From Pseudobythopirellula maris (GTDB taxonomy: Bacteria > Planctomycetota > Planctomycetia > Pirellulales > Lacipirellulaceae): a stretch of DNA of 64,000 bases. The position numbers and the translations under genes are program-made. The stretch's first letter is position 1, and each line of letters begins with the position of its first letter. Under the pieces are notes generated by a model, which saw only the letters and a program-made list of their open reading frames with translations, did not search any database and had not been told where the DNA came from. This document shows, in pieces, positions 9,265 through 20,510 of this stretch. The stretch lies in NCBI RefSeq assembly GCF_007859945.1, contig NZ_SJPQ01000004.1, positions 1 to 64,000 of the forward strand. The letters are read 5' to 3'.

Positions 9265-10536
9265 TTAGCTGCTGTACTCGTGGCGTTCGCTGAACTCGCG
9301 GAGGCCCTGGCGGCGGATCTGGCTGTCGACGTCGAGCAGGTGCGCGAGCAGCGCCGCCCGCACCCACATGCCGTTCCGCGCCTGGCGGAAGTACATCGCC
9401 CGCGGGTCGCGGTCGATCTCGGGCGGGATCTCGCCGAAGTGCTGGTCGCGGGGGAACGGGTGCAGGATCGGTGCGTAGGCCCGCATCCTGGTGACCAGTG
9501 CGGGGGTGAGTTTGTAGCGCGAGAAGTCGATCTTGGCGAACGCCTCGGCGTCTTCCGGGTTGTTGTGTTCCTGCTGCACGCGGGTCATGTAGAGGGCGTC
9601 GAGGCGTTCGATGACCGGCTGGCCGTCGACCTCGGCCTCGAGCGAGTCGACCTCGTGGAACTTGACGCCGCGGTCGCGGAGACGCCGCCTGAGGTCGTCG
9701 CGCATCCTGAGCGTGGGGTGGTCGGGCGAGACGAACACCAGCCGCACCCCTTCGTACGCCCCCAGCAGCATCGCCAACGAGCGGACCGTGCGGCCGCGAC
9801 CGATGTCGCCGCAGAAGGCGTAGCACTTGTTCGCCAGGCCGCGCCGCAGGTCGGCGTAGCCGTGCGCCGTCTGGAGCTCTTCGAGCTTCTCGACCGGCGA
9901 GTCGTGCGGGTTCTCGAAGTTGAACGTCCGCTGCAACGTGTAGATGTCCAAGAGCGCTTGGGTCGGGTGCTCGTCGGCCCCCGAGCCGGCGTTGATGATC
10001 GGCACGCTCCGCTGGTCGCTACGCTCCAGGTCGTTCATCAGGTAGGCGCACGACTCGGCCAAGCGGGCCAGCGGCGAACGCATGATGATCAGGTCGAAGT
10101 AGCTCGAGAACATGCGGATCGAGTCGAACCGCGTCTCGCCCTTCGTCTCGCTCGAGGTGCGCGGGTCGCGGACCTCGTTGCAGGTGATCCCCAGGATCTG
10201 GCAAGCGGCCATGAACGACAGGAAGGTGCGGGTCGAGGGCTGCGTGAAGTACAGCATCGCCCGCTTGTGCGACAACAGGCCGGTGAGGAACGCCTGGCCC
10301 GTGGCCGACTTGGAGAGCTGGCGGATCGTGTCGGCCGTTTCGGCCAAGTCTTCGAGCAGCGCGGGGGTGAACTGCCCCGAAAAGATGACATGCCGAAGCC
10401 GCTCGCCGCGTTGCAGGTCGGCGACCTTGAGCGACACGGGCCGCGCCAAACGCGACTCGTACTGGGCCAGGTCGAGGTCGTCCTGCGAGAGGTCGTCGGC
10501 GGGGCGTGCGCCAGCGGGGGAGGGGGGCTCGCTCAA
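9265..10536 (-). CDS. pyrB: Aspartate carbamoyltransferase
   Basis: Catalyses carbamoyl phosphate plus aspartate to carbamoyl-aspartate, the committed step of pyrimidine synthesis. The carbamoyl-phosphate loop is STRTFLSFM, the second binding motif is HPTQALLDIY, and the Asp-domain loop appears as HPFPRDQHFGEIP in place of HPLPR. At 423 residues it is longer than the bacterial norm of about 310, with an N-terminal extension of roughly 70 residues and an expanded linker. TTG at 10536 was chosen because the alternative GTG at 10656 would overlap the preceding gene by 65 bp; neither has a convincing ribosome site. No pyrC or pyrI is adjacent. Confidence 0.93.
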   Translation of the reverse strand: MSEPPSPAGARPADDLSQDDLDLAQYESRLARPVSLKVADLQRGERLRHVIFSGQFTPALLEDLAETADTIRQLSKSATGQAFLTGLLSHKRAMLYFTQPSTRTFLSFMAACQILGITCNEVRDPRTSSETKGETRFDSIRMFSSYFDLIIMRSPLARLAESCAYLMNDLERSDQRSVPIINAGSGADEHPTQALLDIYTLQRTFNFENPHDSPVEKLEELQTAHGYADLRRGLANKCYAFCGDIGRGRTVRSLAMLLGAYEGVRLVFVSPDHPTLRMRDDLRRRLRDRGVKFHEVDSLEAEVDGQPVIERLDALYMTRVQQEHNNPEDAEAFAKIDFSRYKLTPALVTRMRAYAPILHPFPRDQHFGEIPPEIDRDPRAMYFRQARNGMWVRAALLAHLLDVDSQIRRQGLREFSERHEYSS

Positions 10537-10591
10537 AACGGTTTGCGCCTCGGGGGATCGTGTGACGGACGACTCCGCCGCCCTGTCGGCG

Positions 10592-12046
10592 TTATGGCAC
10601 AGCCGACCGGCGAGCGTCAAGCGGCGCGCGCTGCGCCCTGCTGCCCCTGAAGCCACAAACGACGGCGGCGGCGAGCAGCCAGGCCGAGGCCGGCTCGGGC
10701 ACGGCCTGGAACATCAGGTCGAGGCGGTACATCTGGACGTTGGCGGTCTGGCTCCGCACACGCACGTAGTAGTCGGTCCCCGGGGCGAGCTCGATCCGCC
10801 GCAGACGCTCGGTGAGCCCCAGCCCGACCGTGTCGGAGGCGGCGACCGAGACGATGGCCGACGACAAATCCTCGTACAGCGCGAGCTCCAGGTCGCCGAG
10901 CTCTGAGGCGTCGAACGGCTCGGCCGTCTCGTCGACGGCCGACTCCTGGTAGGTCGGCCCCACGGGCTTGAGGTTCGCCGTGAGCAGCACCGGCTCGAGC
11001 ACCCGGAGGTGGTAGTAGTCGAGGTCCGAGATGTCGTCCACGCTCACCAGGTCGGTGTGCTCGGCGGTGAAGAAGGGCTGCCCGGCTGCGAACGAGACGT
11101 CGCCGTCGAGCCCGATCGCCCAGCTCTCGCCCCTTTGGAACTCGCCCGCGTCGACCGCCGTGGCGGGCGTGTCGTTGCCGCCGTCCTTCTCGAAGGCGTC
11201 GCCGTACAGACGCTGCACGGCGAGCACGTCGTCGTATTGCGGCCCGTCGAACGTGACGCCGAGGGTCGGCTCCATCAGCGCCGCGCTGCCCGCGGCCGAC
11301 ACGTGGCCCAGCCCGAGCCCGTGGCCGATCTCGTGCATGAGCGTGTTGCGCAGCCGCCGGTAGTCGCCGAAGTCGTTGCTAAAGAACGCCACGTTGTCGG
11401 TGTCGACCACCATGTCCGAGTGATCGGGGAAGTAATTGTAGGCGAGCGTGTTGGCGCCGCTCGACCCGTCGATCGAGTGGCCGCCGATGCGGACGTCGGC
11501 GTACCTGCCGGGCCGGCCGTAGGGGGCATTCGTCGAGTCGATCGCGGCTCCGCCGTCGGCCAGCTCGTGGACGAACGTGAGCCCCGAGACCGCCGCCCAA
11601 CGGTCGAACGACCGCTCGATGTAGGAGAACCACGGGGCGTCGGCCTGTTGGCCCGTGGCCGAGGCGCCGAACACGCCATCGAGCATCGCGACGAGGTTGC
11701 TGGGCGAGTCTTGCTCGCCCTCGAATTCGCGTTCGGGGTCGGCCGGCAGCACGCCGGTGATCGGCGTGCCGTCGTCGATCACTCGCCATGTGACGGTGAC
11801 CGGCTCGCCGCGTGATCCTGTGGGGCCGGCCGATCCGCCGTCTGTCGCCGTGTAGGTCCAACGCCGGAATATCTGGAACTCGGCGTAGTTGTCTCCCGCT
11901 TCCGATCCCGCTTCTTCTTGCCCGGCGCCGGCGGAGTCGAACAAGCAGTCGCCCGCTCGGCCACAAAAAGCACAGGCGGCGGCGTCGCCCACCATCAGCG
12001 CGCAGCACAACGCCGCTAAGGCGAAAATGAAGCAGCGGGTCGGCAT
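10592..12046 (-). CDS. Secreted matrixin-type metalloprotease with PEP-CTERM anchor
   Basis: 484 residues. A signal peptide covers residues 1-25 (FALAALCCALMVGDAAAC). The protease domain has the extended zinc motif HEIGHGLGLGH, which supplies three His and the catalytic Glu, and a Met-turn-like AALMEPTLG downstream, as in matrixins and other metzincins. A beta-rich domain of about 150 residues follows. The C-terminus is a PEP-CTERM sorting signal: VPEPASAWLLAAAVVCG then a basic tail. It would be exported, processed by an exosortase and held at the cell envelope. Its end lies close to pyrB on the same strand. Confidence 0.88.
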   Translation of the reverse strand: MPTRCFIFALAALCCALMVGDAAACAFCGRAGDCLFDSAGAGQEEAGSEAGDNYAEFQIFRRWTYTATDGGSAGPTGSRGEPVTVTWRVIDDGTPITGVLPADPEREFEGEQDSPSNLVAMLDGVFGASATGQQADAPWFSYIERSFDRWAAVSGLTFVHELADGGAAIDSTNAPYGRPGRYADVRIGGHSIDGSSGANTLAYNYFPDHSDMVVDTDNVAFFSNDFGDYRRLRNTLMHEIGHGLGLGHVSAAGSAALMEPTLGVTFDGPQYDDVLAVQRLYGDAFEKDGGNDTPATAVDAGEFQRGESWAIGLDGDVSFAAGQPFFTAEHTDLVSVDDISDLDYYHLRVLEPVLLTANLKPVGPTYQESAVDETAEPFDASELGDLELALYEDLSSAIVSVAASDTVGLGLTERLRRIELAPGTDYYVRVRSQTANVQMYRLDLMFQAVPEPASAWLLAAAVVCGFRGSRAQRAPLDARRSAVP

Positions 12047-12195
12047 GGAGAACGGCTCGGGGAAAAGTGGAAAAGGCGGGTCGCTACCCAGAACAAAGCC
12101 CCCGCTGAATCAATCCCCGTGCGGCGACGCTCTCCCAAGTTTGATCGCCTCCTCCAAAATGGTCAAATTTTGGACACCGCGGTGCGGCGGACCGC

Positions 12196-13005
12196 TCAGC
12201 CGGCCTTCGCGGCGGGCGGCTTGTCGCGGGTGAAGACCGGCTTGCTCGCGGTCGATAGCTCGGCGTTGTAGCGGTAACCGCCCGTTTTAAACGACTTGAT
12301 CGCGGAGGGGCCCTTCGCCCCGCGCTCGATCAGGTGGCGGGCCATCGCCCCCCGGGCCCGCTTGGCGAAGAAACTCACCACCCGGTACTTGCCCTTGCTC
12401 AGGTCCTTGAACGCCGGTGTGATGACCTCGGCGCCGGACTCGCCGAGTGCGCTGAAATCGACGACGCCGGCGTACTCCTGCGAGGCGAGGTTCACCACCA
12501 GCGGCGGCTCGCCCGCGGGGGCCGCCTCGAGGTCGGCCGCCAGACGCTTGGTGACGCGGTCGCCCCAGAACTCGTAGACGCTTTTGCCGCGCTCGTTCTT
12601 GAGGCCGAGGCCCATCTCCAGTCGGTAGGGCTGGATCAGGTCGAGCGGCCGCAGCACGCCGTACAGGCCCGAGAGGATCCGCAGGCTGTCTTGGGCGCGA
12701 CGCAACTGGTCGGCCGAAAGCGTGTCGGCGTCGAGCCCTTGGTACACGTCGCCGCGAAAGGCGAGCAACGCCTGCTTGGCGCCGCGGGCGTCCCACTTCT
12801 GCCGCCAGTCGGCGAAGTAACCGTGGGCGGCGCCGGCCAGGTTGTCGCTCACGCCCATCAGCTTCTTGATCTGCGCGGGCGAGAGCTCTTTGGCGGTCGC
12901 GGCGAGGCGCTTCGCCTCGGCGTGCAACGCCGGCTTGGTCGCCTCGGGGGCGTCTTCGGCCGGGGAAAAGTCGAGCGTCTTCGCGGGGGAGAGAAGGATC
13001 AGCAT
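12196..13005 (-). CDS. yaaA: YaaA family peroxide-stress protein
   Basis: 269 residues starting at MLILLSPAKTLDF, the hallmark N-terminus of the YaaA/DUF328 family. Other family features are QPYRLEMGLGLKN in the centre and YRVVSFFAKRARGAMARHL near the C-terminus. In E. coli YaaA limits free iron and so protects DNA from peroxide damage. The ATG at 13005 was taken because a GGAG lies about 9 bases upstream; an in-frame start at 13026 would add seven residues. It appears monocistronic. Confidence 0.92.
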   Translation of the reverse strand: MLILLSPAKTLDFSPAEDAPEATKPALHAEAKRLAATAKELSPAQIKKLMGVSDNLAGAAHGYFADWRQKWDARGAKQALLAFRGDVYQGLDADTLSADQLRRAQDSLRILSGLYGVLRPLDLIQPYRLEMGLGLKNERGKSVYEFWGDRVTKRLAADLEAAPAGEPPLVVNLASQEYAGVVDFSALGESGAEVITPAFKDLSKGKYRVVSFFAKRARGAMARHLIERGAKGPSAIKSFKTGGYRYNAELSTASKPVFTRDKPPAAKAG

Positions 13006-13089
13006 GGCAAGGGCTCCGGCGGGCAAAGCAGAGGTTCTTTACCCTATAGTGCCCGCCGCCGGTGGCAAGGCGCCAACCGCCGCAGCCGC

Positions 13090-15219
13090 TCAGTAGTCGA
13101 CCGTGACGCCGCCATAGACCGTTCGGCCGGCGCGGGCGGGGATCGTGTTGATCTGCTTGCGGTCGAATTCGACGTGAAAGATGTCCTCGTCGAAGAGGTT
13201 CTGCACGAGCAGTTGCAGGCGGATCGACCGCCCGCTGCGCAGGGCCAGGTAGCGGTCGAGGTCGAGCGTCGTGTTGAGGCTCACCATGTGGTAGGCGTCC
13301 GGGTTGCCATTGACCGCCGCCGCGCCGGCCGGGACGGTCTGGTTGCCGAAGAACGTGTCGAACAGCCCCACGTTCAGCCCGCTGCACTTGTTGTTGTAGG
13401 ACATGCCGAATTTGGCCATCCAATTCGGCACGGTGGTCGTGTTCTCGACGCCGGCGCGTTCGTTCTCCTGGTAGGTCAGCGACGAGGTCCAGCGCAGGGT
13501 GTCGCTCAGTTGCCAGTCGTTCTCCAACTCCAAGCCGCTGTACTCGATCCGGTCGCTGTTGGCGTAGGTCTGCGGGAAGAACCCCACGCGTGAGATCACG
13601 TCAAAAAAGTCGCTGTGGAAGACGGTCGCCGCGAGGCGGTAGTTGTCGGTGGCGTAGGCGAGCTGCGCGTCGAACGTTTGGATCACCTCGGGCTCGAGGT
13701 CTTGGTTGCCAACGATGACCGGCGCGCCGTTGAGGTACCGCTCGAATCGGTACGGCGAGCGGAACGCCTGCCCGTAGAGCAGCTTGGCGGTGAGGGTGTC
13801 GCTCAGCGTGACGATCGCCCCGGCCCGCGGGACGATCCCCGCGGGGATGTCGCCCGGCATGTTGCCCTGCATGCCGCCGATCAGCTTGAGCCAATCGGTC
13901 GGCTGGTACTCGAGTTGCAAGTAGGCGCCGTACCACACTTCGGTGAAGTGCGGGACGGGAGTAGAGTTGGTGGATCTTAAGTCGCCTTCATGGATGTCGG
14001 TGAAACCGCCCACCAGGAATTTGAGATCGTCCGTCAGCTGGGCCCGGTAGGTCGCTTCGGCGAGGTACGCGTGTGATGGGATTGTCAGAGTGCTGCGCGC
14101 CGAGAACGGGTTGAGCGAGTCCGACGGCGTCTCCGACTCGTAGCCGGTGTAATTGTAGGTGAAGTTCAATTGCAGGTTTTGGTTCTCGTCGATCTCGTGG
14201 AGGTATCCGAAATCGGCGAACACGCGCGTCGCGTCGAAGTAAGCCTCGGGAGCGAAGGGGATGCTGAAAACCGTCTGGCTCAGCTCGGCGACGTAGCAAT
14301 TGGCCGTGAAGCCGCCGTCGCGGTACGAGCCGAACACGCCGACGTTGTCCTCGCCAAACGGCGTGGTCGTTTCGACGGCGTCCTCGAGCGTGGCGGTGAA
14401 GGGCCAGCCCTCCTGGCGGAAGTAGCCGCCGCTCACCAGCAAGCTGCGGTCCTCGGACCCGTCGCCCGTGGTCAGCCCGTACGATTGCCAGCCGTCCGAG
14501 CCGCCCAGCGTCGAGGCCTTCGCGGTCGGCTTGTCGGGCTGCTTGGTGACGATGTTGATCACGCCCGTCACGGCATTCGTGCCGTAGAGCACCGAGCCGG
14601 GTCCGCGCATGACCTCCACCCGCTCGATCGCGTGCAGCGGGAAGGCGGTGTAGAGCGTGTGGCTGAACCCGCCGTTGACGATGTCGCGGAACGGCCGACC
14701 GTTGATCAGGGTCAGCACGTGGTTGTCTTCGGGCTTCACCAGGTTGCCGCGGATCGAAGCCACGTTGCGCCGCTGGATGTAGGTGCCCGTCATGTAGACG
14801 CTGGTAGCTCGCTCGAGCACCTCGTAGAGGTTCTTGGCGCCGAAGGCCTCGATCTCTTCGGCGGTGATGACGTCGACGATGCCCGGCGACTCGGAGACCT
14901 TTTCCGACGTCTTCGAGATGCCCTCGACCATCGGGTCGGTGAACGTCGGCGTCGACACCTTCACGCTCGAGAGCTCGCCGAGGTCCATGTCGAGCAGGGC
15001 GTCGAGGTCATCGGCCTCGGCGTCCGCCGCGTCGTCTTCGAGCGGCTCGCCAGCGGCGTCTTCGCCTCCCTCGGCGTAGGGCATGGGCGGCTGGGCGACC
15101 GCGGGGTGGCCCGCCAAGACGGCGGCAACCGCTAGAGCCAACACCGCCACCCTCAAGCCGCGGTACGGGCGTAGGCCCGCGGGGGGTAGATCGAGATATG
15201 CATCCTGCGAGTAGCCCAC
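13090..15219 (-). CDS. TonB-dependent outer-membrane receptor
   Basis: 709 residues. A signal peptide (VAVLALAVAAVLAG) ends near residue 42, followed by an acidic linker. The plug domain starts at ESPGIVDVITAEEIEAFGA and includes RGNLVKPEDNHVLTLINGRP and RVEVMRGPGSVLYGTNAVTG. The remaining 450 residues are alternating strands of the 22-stranded barrel, ending in the aromatic residue of VYGGVTVDY as outer-membrane proteins do. The ligand is unknown. It is divergent from the YfiR-like protein and hybrid kinase 1.1 kb away. TonB receptor, YfiR and kinase genes often occur together, which suggests a shared sensing role, though here a repeat sits between them. Confidence 0.92.
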   Translation of the reverse strand: MGYSQDAYLDLPPAGLRPYRGLRVAVLALAVAAVLAGHPAVAQPPMPYAEGGEDAAGEPLEDDAADAEADDLDALLDMDLGELSSVKVSTPTFTDPMVEGISKTSEKVSESPGIVDVITAEEIEAFGAKNLYEVLERATSVYMTGTYIQRRNVASIRGNLVKPEDNHVLTLINGRPFRDIVNGGFSHTLYTAFPLHAIERVEVMRGPGSVLYGTNAVTGVINIVTKQPDKPTAKASTLGGSDGWQSYGLTTGDGSEDRSLLVSGGYFRQEGWPFTATLEDAVETTTPFGEDNVGVFGSYRDGGFTANCYVAELSQTVFSIPFAPEAYFDATRVFADFGYLHEIDENQNLQLNFTYNYTGYESETPSDSLNPFSARSTLTIPSHAYLAEATYRAQLTDDLKFLVGGFTDIHEGDLRSTNSTPVPHFTEVWYGAYLQLEYQPTDWLKLIGGMQGNMPGDIPAGIVPRAGAIVTLSDTLTAKLLYGQAFRSPYRFERYLNGAPVIVGNQDLEPEVIQTFDAQLAYATDNYRLAATVFHSDFFDVISRVGFFPQTYANSDRIEYSGLELENDWQLSDTLRWTSSLTYQENERAGVENTTTVPNWMAKFGMSYNNKCSGLNVGLFDTFFGNQTVPAGAAAVNGNPDAYHMVSLNTTLDLDRYLALRSGRSIRLQLLVQNLFDEDIFHVEFDRKQINTIPARAGRTVYGGVTVDY

Positions 15220-16321
15220 GTTGCAATCCTTGCAGACGTTCAGTTGTTAGCTTGGCCTTAGCCCCTCATGAGCATAGGGAAGGCTGTGGCGGTGTGGGTC
15301 GCGTCAAAGCTGACGATCCCCTGCTCCCCACTTTCGGCTAGCGAGGCTATGGCGAGCGTATGCAGAATCCGCAAAGTCGCGGAGCTAGCCGACTGGGTGT
15401 GACGGTCGCATGGCTTGCGAAAGATGGTCGCTTCCGACAGTCGATTGCCGTCACGCGCCGCGCTATCCCGCAGGCGCCGAGAGGCTGATGTTGTGCGCCG
15501 GCGAGCATTGCCGAAGCCCTCGCCAGGCTCGGAGCGTAGTTCGGTAGGTCGCAGATGAGCTGAGTGAGGAGGCAGCAATCTCCCTCTCCCACACACCCAG
15601 TCCGACAGGATTCCCGCAGAATGCCCCGGCGCCGGTCGGCTTTCCACAGAGCCGGCGACGTTCAATGCAGGGCGCCTCACACTGACCTTAGAGCGGTTTG
15701 CTCATTGGTGTAGACGCTCGGCTCGCGATCGGCGTCATGGCTTCGTCAGCCTGCATCGACAATGCACCGCATTGCCTGCTTCGGCTTCCTCGCCACGCCG
15801 CCAATCGCTTCCCCGCTCGTCCACACCAATTCGAATACCGCTCTAGACAACAGTTCAGCCGTCACGCAGTTTGGCGGCAGGCCATCAGTTACCTGCCGAC
15901 GACGGAGTCGCTGTGGGTGGGGCGTCCGGAGTGGCGCAGGTTCGCGGTTCACTTTGGTGTTCGGGGCGAAGTTACCTGCCAGTAGGGCGGTTGGGTTTAA
16001 CGGATAAGGACTGTACCGATATTGCGATTTCGACTTTCCGTATACCAGAACTGGGGGTTCTTAGCGGGTGACTGGGCGGGGCCCAGCGGTCGATCGTAGC
16101 TCACATAGGCGAATGAAAAACCAACGGTGCTGCGGGTTACACCGCTTCGAATCACGACTCTGCGACCGGGCTACCCGCTGCGTCGATAGCAGCATAGTTA
16201 AGGCTTCATGAGACTTCTCTTGAACACGCACCGAGAGAGGTCGCTAGGCTCCTCCGTCACGGGGGGCTTGGCGGCTGAGTGGGGAGCGGAAGCCAAAAAG
16301 AATCGCCAAAGCACTGTGGCC
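15220..16321. other. Divergent intergenic region of about 1.1 kb
   Basis: No gene is supported. It holds the 157-bp TAGAGCGGT element (15689-15845) and must include the promoters of the TonB receptor and of the YfiR-kinase pair. Open frames such as 15258-15680 minus give Arg/Ser/Cys-rich text without motifs. The stretch 15990-16060 is AT-richer and may hold a promoter, but no clear consensus was seen. Confidence 0.5.
15689..15845 (+). mobile_element. 157-bp TAGAGCGGT MITE-like element, copy 1
   Basis: Ends are TAGAGCGGTTTGCTCATTGG and, read inward on the other strand, TAGAGCGGTATTCGAATTGG, so the termini are inverted repeats. The two arms can pair imperfectly along the whole length, with CAATGC-ACC-GCATTG at the tip. 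TA is present at both ends, as expected for TA-target elements. It differs from copy 2 at two positions and from copy 3 at one. Confidence 0.85.
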
Positions 16322-16945
16322 ATGCAACCAAAGCCGAGCGCGTATCTCGATGACCGTGCAAGTCTTCGCGACTTGGGAGAGAGTTGCAGGCCTCGGCGAA
16401 TTGCTTGTTTGCTCCTGGGCGTTCTGATGACGCTCGCCGCCACGCCCGTGCAAGCGCAAGAGGTGATCGACAGCCGGCGTGAGTACAACGTCAAAGCGGT
16501 ATCGCTCTACGCGTTTGGTCGCTACGTCACTTGGCCGCCCGCCTCGTTCGAGTCCGAAACAAGCGAGTTCCGCATCGGGGTTTACGGTCCCGACCCGTTC
16601 GGCGAGACACTCGACCGGATCGCCCAGAAGAAGAAGATCCAAGAGCGCCCGATCCGGGTGTGGGAAGTGAAGACCCCGGAGGAGGGCGCCAGTTGCCACA
16701 TCCTCTTCGTCACGCGGGCCACGCCGCCCGAAGTCGAGGCGCGCCTCATAGCCGCTCTAGAAGGTAAATCCGTTCTGCTCGTCGGGGAAACCCCGGGGTT
16801 CGCCGAACGGGGCGGGGCGATCAATTTCTTCGTGCACGGCAGCAACGTAAGGTTTGAACTCAACGCCGACCGCGCGATGGCGAATCGGCTGAGCCTCAAC
16901 GCCAAGATGCACAGCCTGGGCACCCCGGTCTCGACCAACCGTTGA
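16322..16945 (+). CDS. YfiR family (DUF4154) periplasmic protein
   Basis: 207 residues from the ATG at 16322. A hydrophobic signal segment (IACLLLGVLMTLAATPVQAQ) follows a long N-region. The mature part has the YfiR pattern: EYNVKAVSLYAFGRYVTWPP near its start, FRIGVYGPDPFGETL, SCHILFVTR, the segment SVLLVGETPGFAERGGAINF, and NRLSLNAKM close to the end. In Pseudomonas YfiR is a periplasmic repressor of a membrane sensor output protein. Here the hybrid kinase starts 47 bp downstream on the same strand and is the likely partner. An earlier in-frame start at 16208 exists but would bury the signal peptide. Confidence 0.88.
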   Translation: MQPKPSAYLDDRASLRDLGESCRPRRIACLLLGVLMTLAATPVQAQEVIDSRREYNVKAVSLYAFGRYVTWPPASFESETSEFRIGVYGPDPFGETLDRIAQKKKIQERPIRVWEVKTPEEGASCHILFVTRATPPEVEARLIAALEGKSVLLVGETPGFAERGGAINFFVHGSNVRFELNADRAMANRLSLNAKMHSLGTPVSTNR

Positions 16946-16991
16946 CCCCGCAACCCTCCATAAAGAACGCGTCGTCCCGGCGACGCGAAGC

Positions 16992-18968
<1,977 letters not shown>

Positions 18969-18971
<3 letters not shown>

Positions 18972-19125
18972 AGCGGTTTGCTCATTGGTGTAGACGCTCG
19001 GCTCGCGATCGGCGTCATGGCTTCGTCAGCCTGCATCGACAATGCACCGCATTGCCTGCTTCGGCTTCCTCGCCACGCCGCCAATCGCTTCCCCGCTCGT
19101 CCACACCTATTCGAAAACCGCTCTA
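18969..19125 (+). mobile_element. 157-bp TAGAGCGGT MITE-like element, copy 2
   Basis: Same length and orientation as copy 1, with two base differences near the right end (CTATTCGAAAACC in place of CAATTCGAATACC). Its first three bases are the stop codon of the hybrid kinase. Together with the inverted copy 3 it brackets the membrane protein gene at 19373. Confidence 0.85.
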
Positions 19126-19372
19126 GGCCGTCGCTGATGAACGGTCTCTGCGGGGCTTCGGTGAAGTCTTCACGCGGACGATCCCGCGTCGTTACGGGGA
19201 TGGAAATCCCTGGGCGAGGTCCGGTTGTAAGGGTTTGGGCCGAATGTTCGAGGCCTTGTCGCGGAACCCGCTTGTTCCTTCGCGTGAGTCCGGCGGCGCC
19301 GCGACCCACGGTCGGCCGGCGCTCTAGGCTTGTGGTGGTACCCTCTCGGTCTCCCCGCCACGCCCCGCCGAC
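18972..19372. other. Gap after the hybrid kinase
   Basis: About 400 bases. The first 155 are the 157-bp element, copy 2. The rest (19126-19372) shows no gene, and no promoter for the membrane protein gene was identified. Confidence 0.5.
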
Positions 19373-20185
19373 ATGAGTGCGAGCATGATCCGTAAGCTGT
19401 TTTTCCGGCTGCTCGCAGCGGGAGCCGCGATGGTCTTTCTTGTCGTCACGGTGGTGGGTCTCGTGACTTGGCTGGCGCTGATGGAGCCCGGCTTCTACAC
19501 CGAGCTCCGGACGCAATCGCTCTCGCCGGACGAGCGGCGGGCCTTGGTCGAGCGATTCGAGCAGACCGGCGAGGGCTTGGTCCGCTGGCGCGCGATGTCG
19601 CTCGCCCGACAGAAGCCGGCGACCCAATCCGCCCAAGGAGAGTGGCTGCAAGCCCTCGGCGGGGCCGCCCCGTACGATCCCGCCAAGGACACCCGCGCGT
19701 TGCGTATCACCGAGCAAGAACTCAACGCGCTGCTGGCCGACAAAGCGATGGACCCCAGCGGCGACCTGCGTGACCCACGCGTTCGTCTCACCGAGGGGCG
19801 GTTCGAGTTGGGGGTCGAGCTGGCGAACTCTGGGGTCGAATGCGTCTTCTCGGCGATCCTCGAGCCGACGCTCGGCGAGGACGGCACGTTGCGGCTGGAG
19901 ATCGTCACGGCGCGGGTCGGAAGGCTGACGCTGCCGCTCGACACGCTGCTCGCGTGGCTGCCCGAGCCGGTGGTCTACTCGGGGCACGACGCCGAGATCG
20001 ACCTGACGCCCCCCGCGCCGCACCTGAAGATCAAGTCGTTAGCCCACAGCCCGCGAACGCCGCGCGTTAAATCGATCGTGTGCCGTGAAGGCGAGCTCGT
20101 CGTCGAGTTCTCGGCGCCCGTGCTGCCCGACCAGAATCGGAAGCAGGCGGCGGCAGTGGCCGACGCTAAAGAGTCGGCGGGGTAG
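19373..20185 (+). CDS. Membrane-anchored hypothetical protein
   Basis: 270 residues, family not recognised. One N-terminal membrane helix (AAGAAMVFLVVTVVGLVTWL) is followed by an extracytoplasmic domain. That domain has LRITEQELNALLADK and later mixed strands (FELGVELANSGVECVFSAIL, GTLRLEIVTARVGRLTLP) and looks like a lipid-binding-type beta sheet as in other single-helix envelope proteins. The start is ATG at 19373, or at 19385 four codons later. It lies between two 157-bp elements in opposite orientation and has no operon partner. No function can be given. Confidence 0.75.
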   Translation: MSASMIRKLFFRLLAAGAAMVFLVVTVVGLVTWLALMEPGFYTELRTQSLSPDERRALVERFEQTGEGLVRWRAMSLARQKPATQSAQGEWLQALGGAAPYDPAKDTRALRITEQELNALLADKAMDPSGDLRDPRVRLTEGRFELGVELANSGVECVFSAILEPTLGEDGTLRLEIVTARVGRLTLPLDTLLAWLPEPVVYSGHDAEIDLTPPAPHLKIKSLAHSPRTPRVKSIVCREGELVVEFSAPVLPDQNRKQAAAVADAKESAG

Positions 20186-20510
20186 GGGAGTGCGAAGCAC
20201 CCTAGAGCGGTATTCGAATTGGTGTGGACGAGCGGGGAAGCGATTGGTGGCGTGGCGAGGAAGCCGAAGCAGGCAATGCGGTGCATTGTCGATGCAGGCT
20301 GACGAAGCCATGACGCCGATCGCGAGCCGAGCGTCTACACCAATGAGCAAACCGCTCTAGTGACACGCCACGATTGAGCCCGCACGGAGTAAGGGGAGCG
20401 GCGCGCGTTTCACGCGGGGATTTCTAGTGGCCCTGCACATAAGCTGCGTTAGGGCTTGCGCCCACCGTGCACGGTGACGCGTTGCACCCGCCATCGAATA
20501 GATTGACGGG
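20186..20510. other. Gap between the membrane protein and PL9 lyase genes
   Basis: About 325 bases between convergent genes. Copy 3 of the 157-bp element fills nearly half. No other feature was seen apart from a short GC-rich stretch at 20385-20420. Confidence 0.5.
20203..20359 (-). mobile_element. 157-bp TAGAGCGGT MITE-like element, copy 3 (inverted)
   Basis: Reverse complement of copy 1 with one base difference. It begins 17 bp after the stop of the membrane protein gene. TA is present at both ends. Confidence 0.85.

Noticed and set aside
9280-10650. 456-residue plus-strand frame opposite pyrB
   Set aside because: Shadow frame produced by high GC third positions; it covers the whole of a clear aspartate carbamoyltransferase.
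15258-15680. 140-residue frame on the minus strand upstream of the TonB receptor
   Set aside because: Arg/Ser/Ala-rich text without motifs, and no ribosome site; the region is better read as non-coding.
15698-15850. Open frame through the 157-bp element (starts MLIGVDARLAIGVM)
   Set aside because: The same frame occurs in all three copies only because the DNA is repeated; it has no start signal and runs into unrelated sequence.
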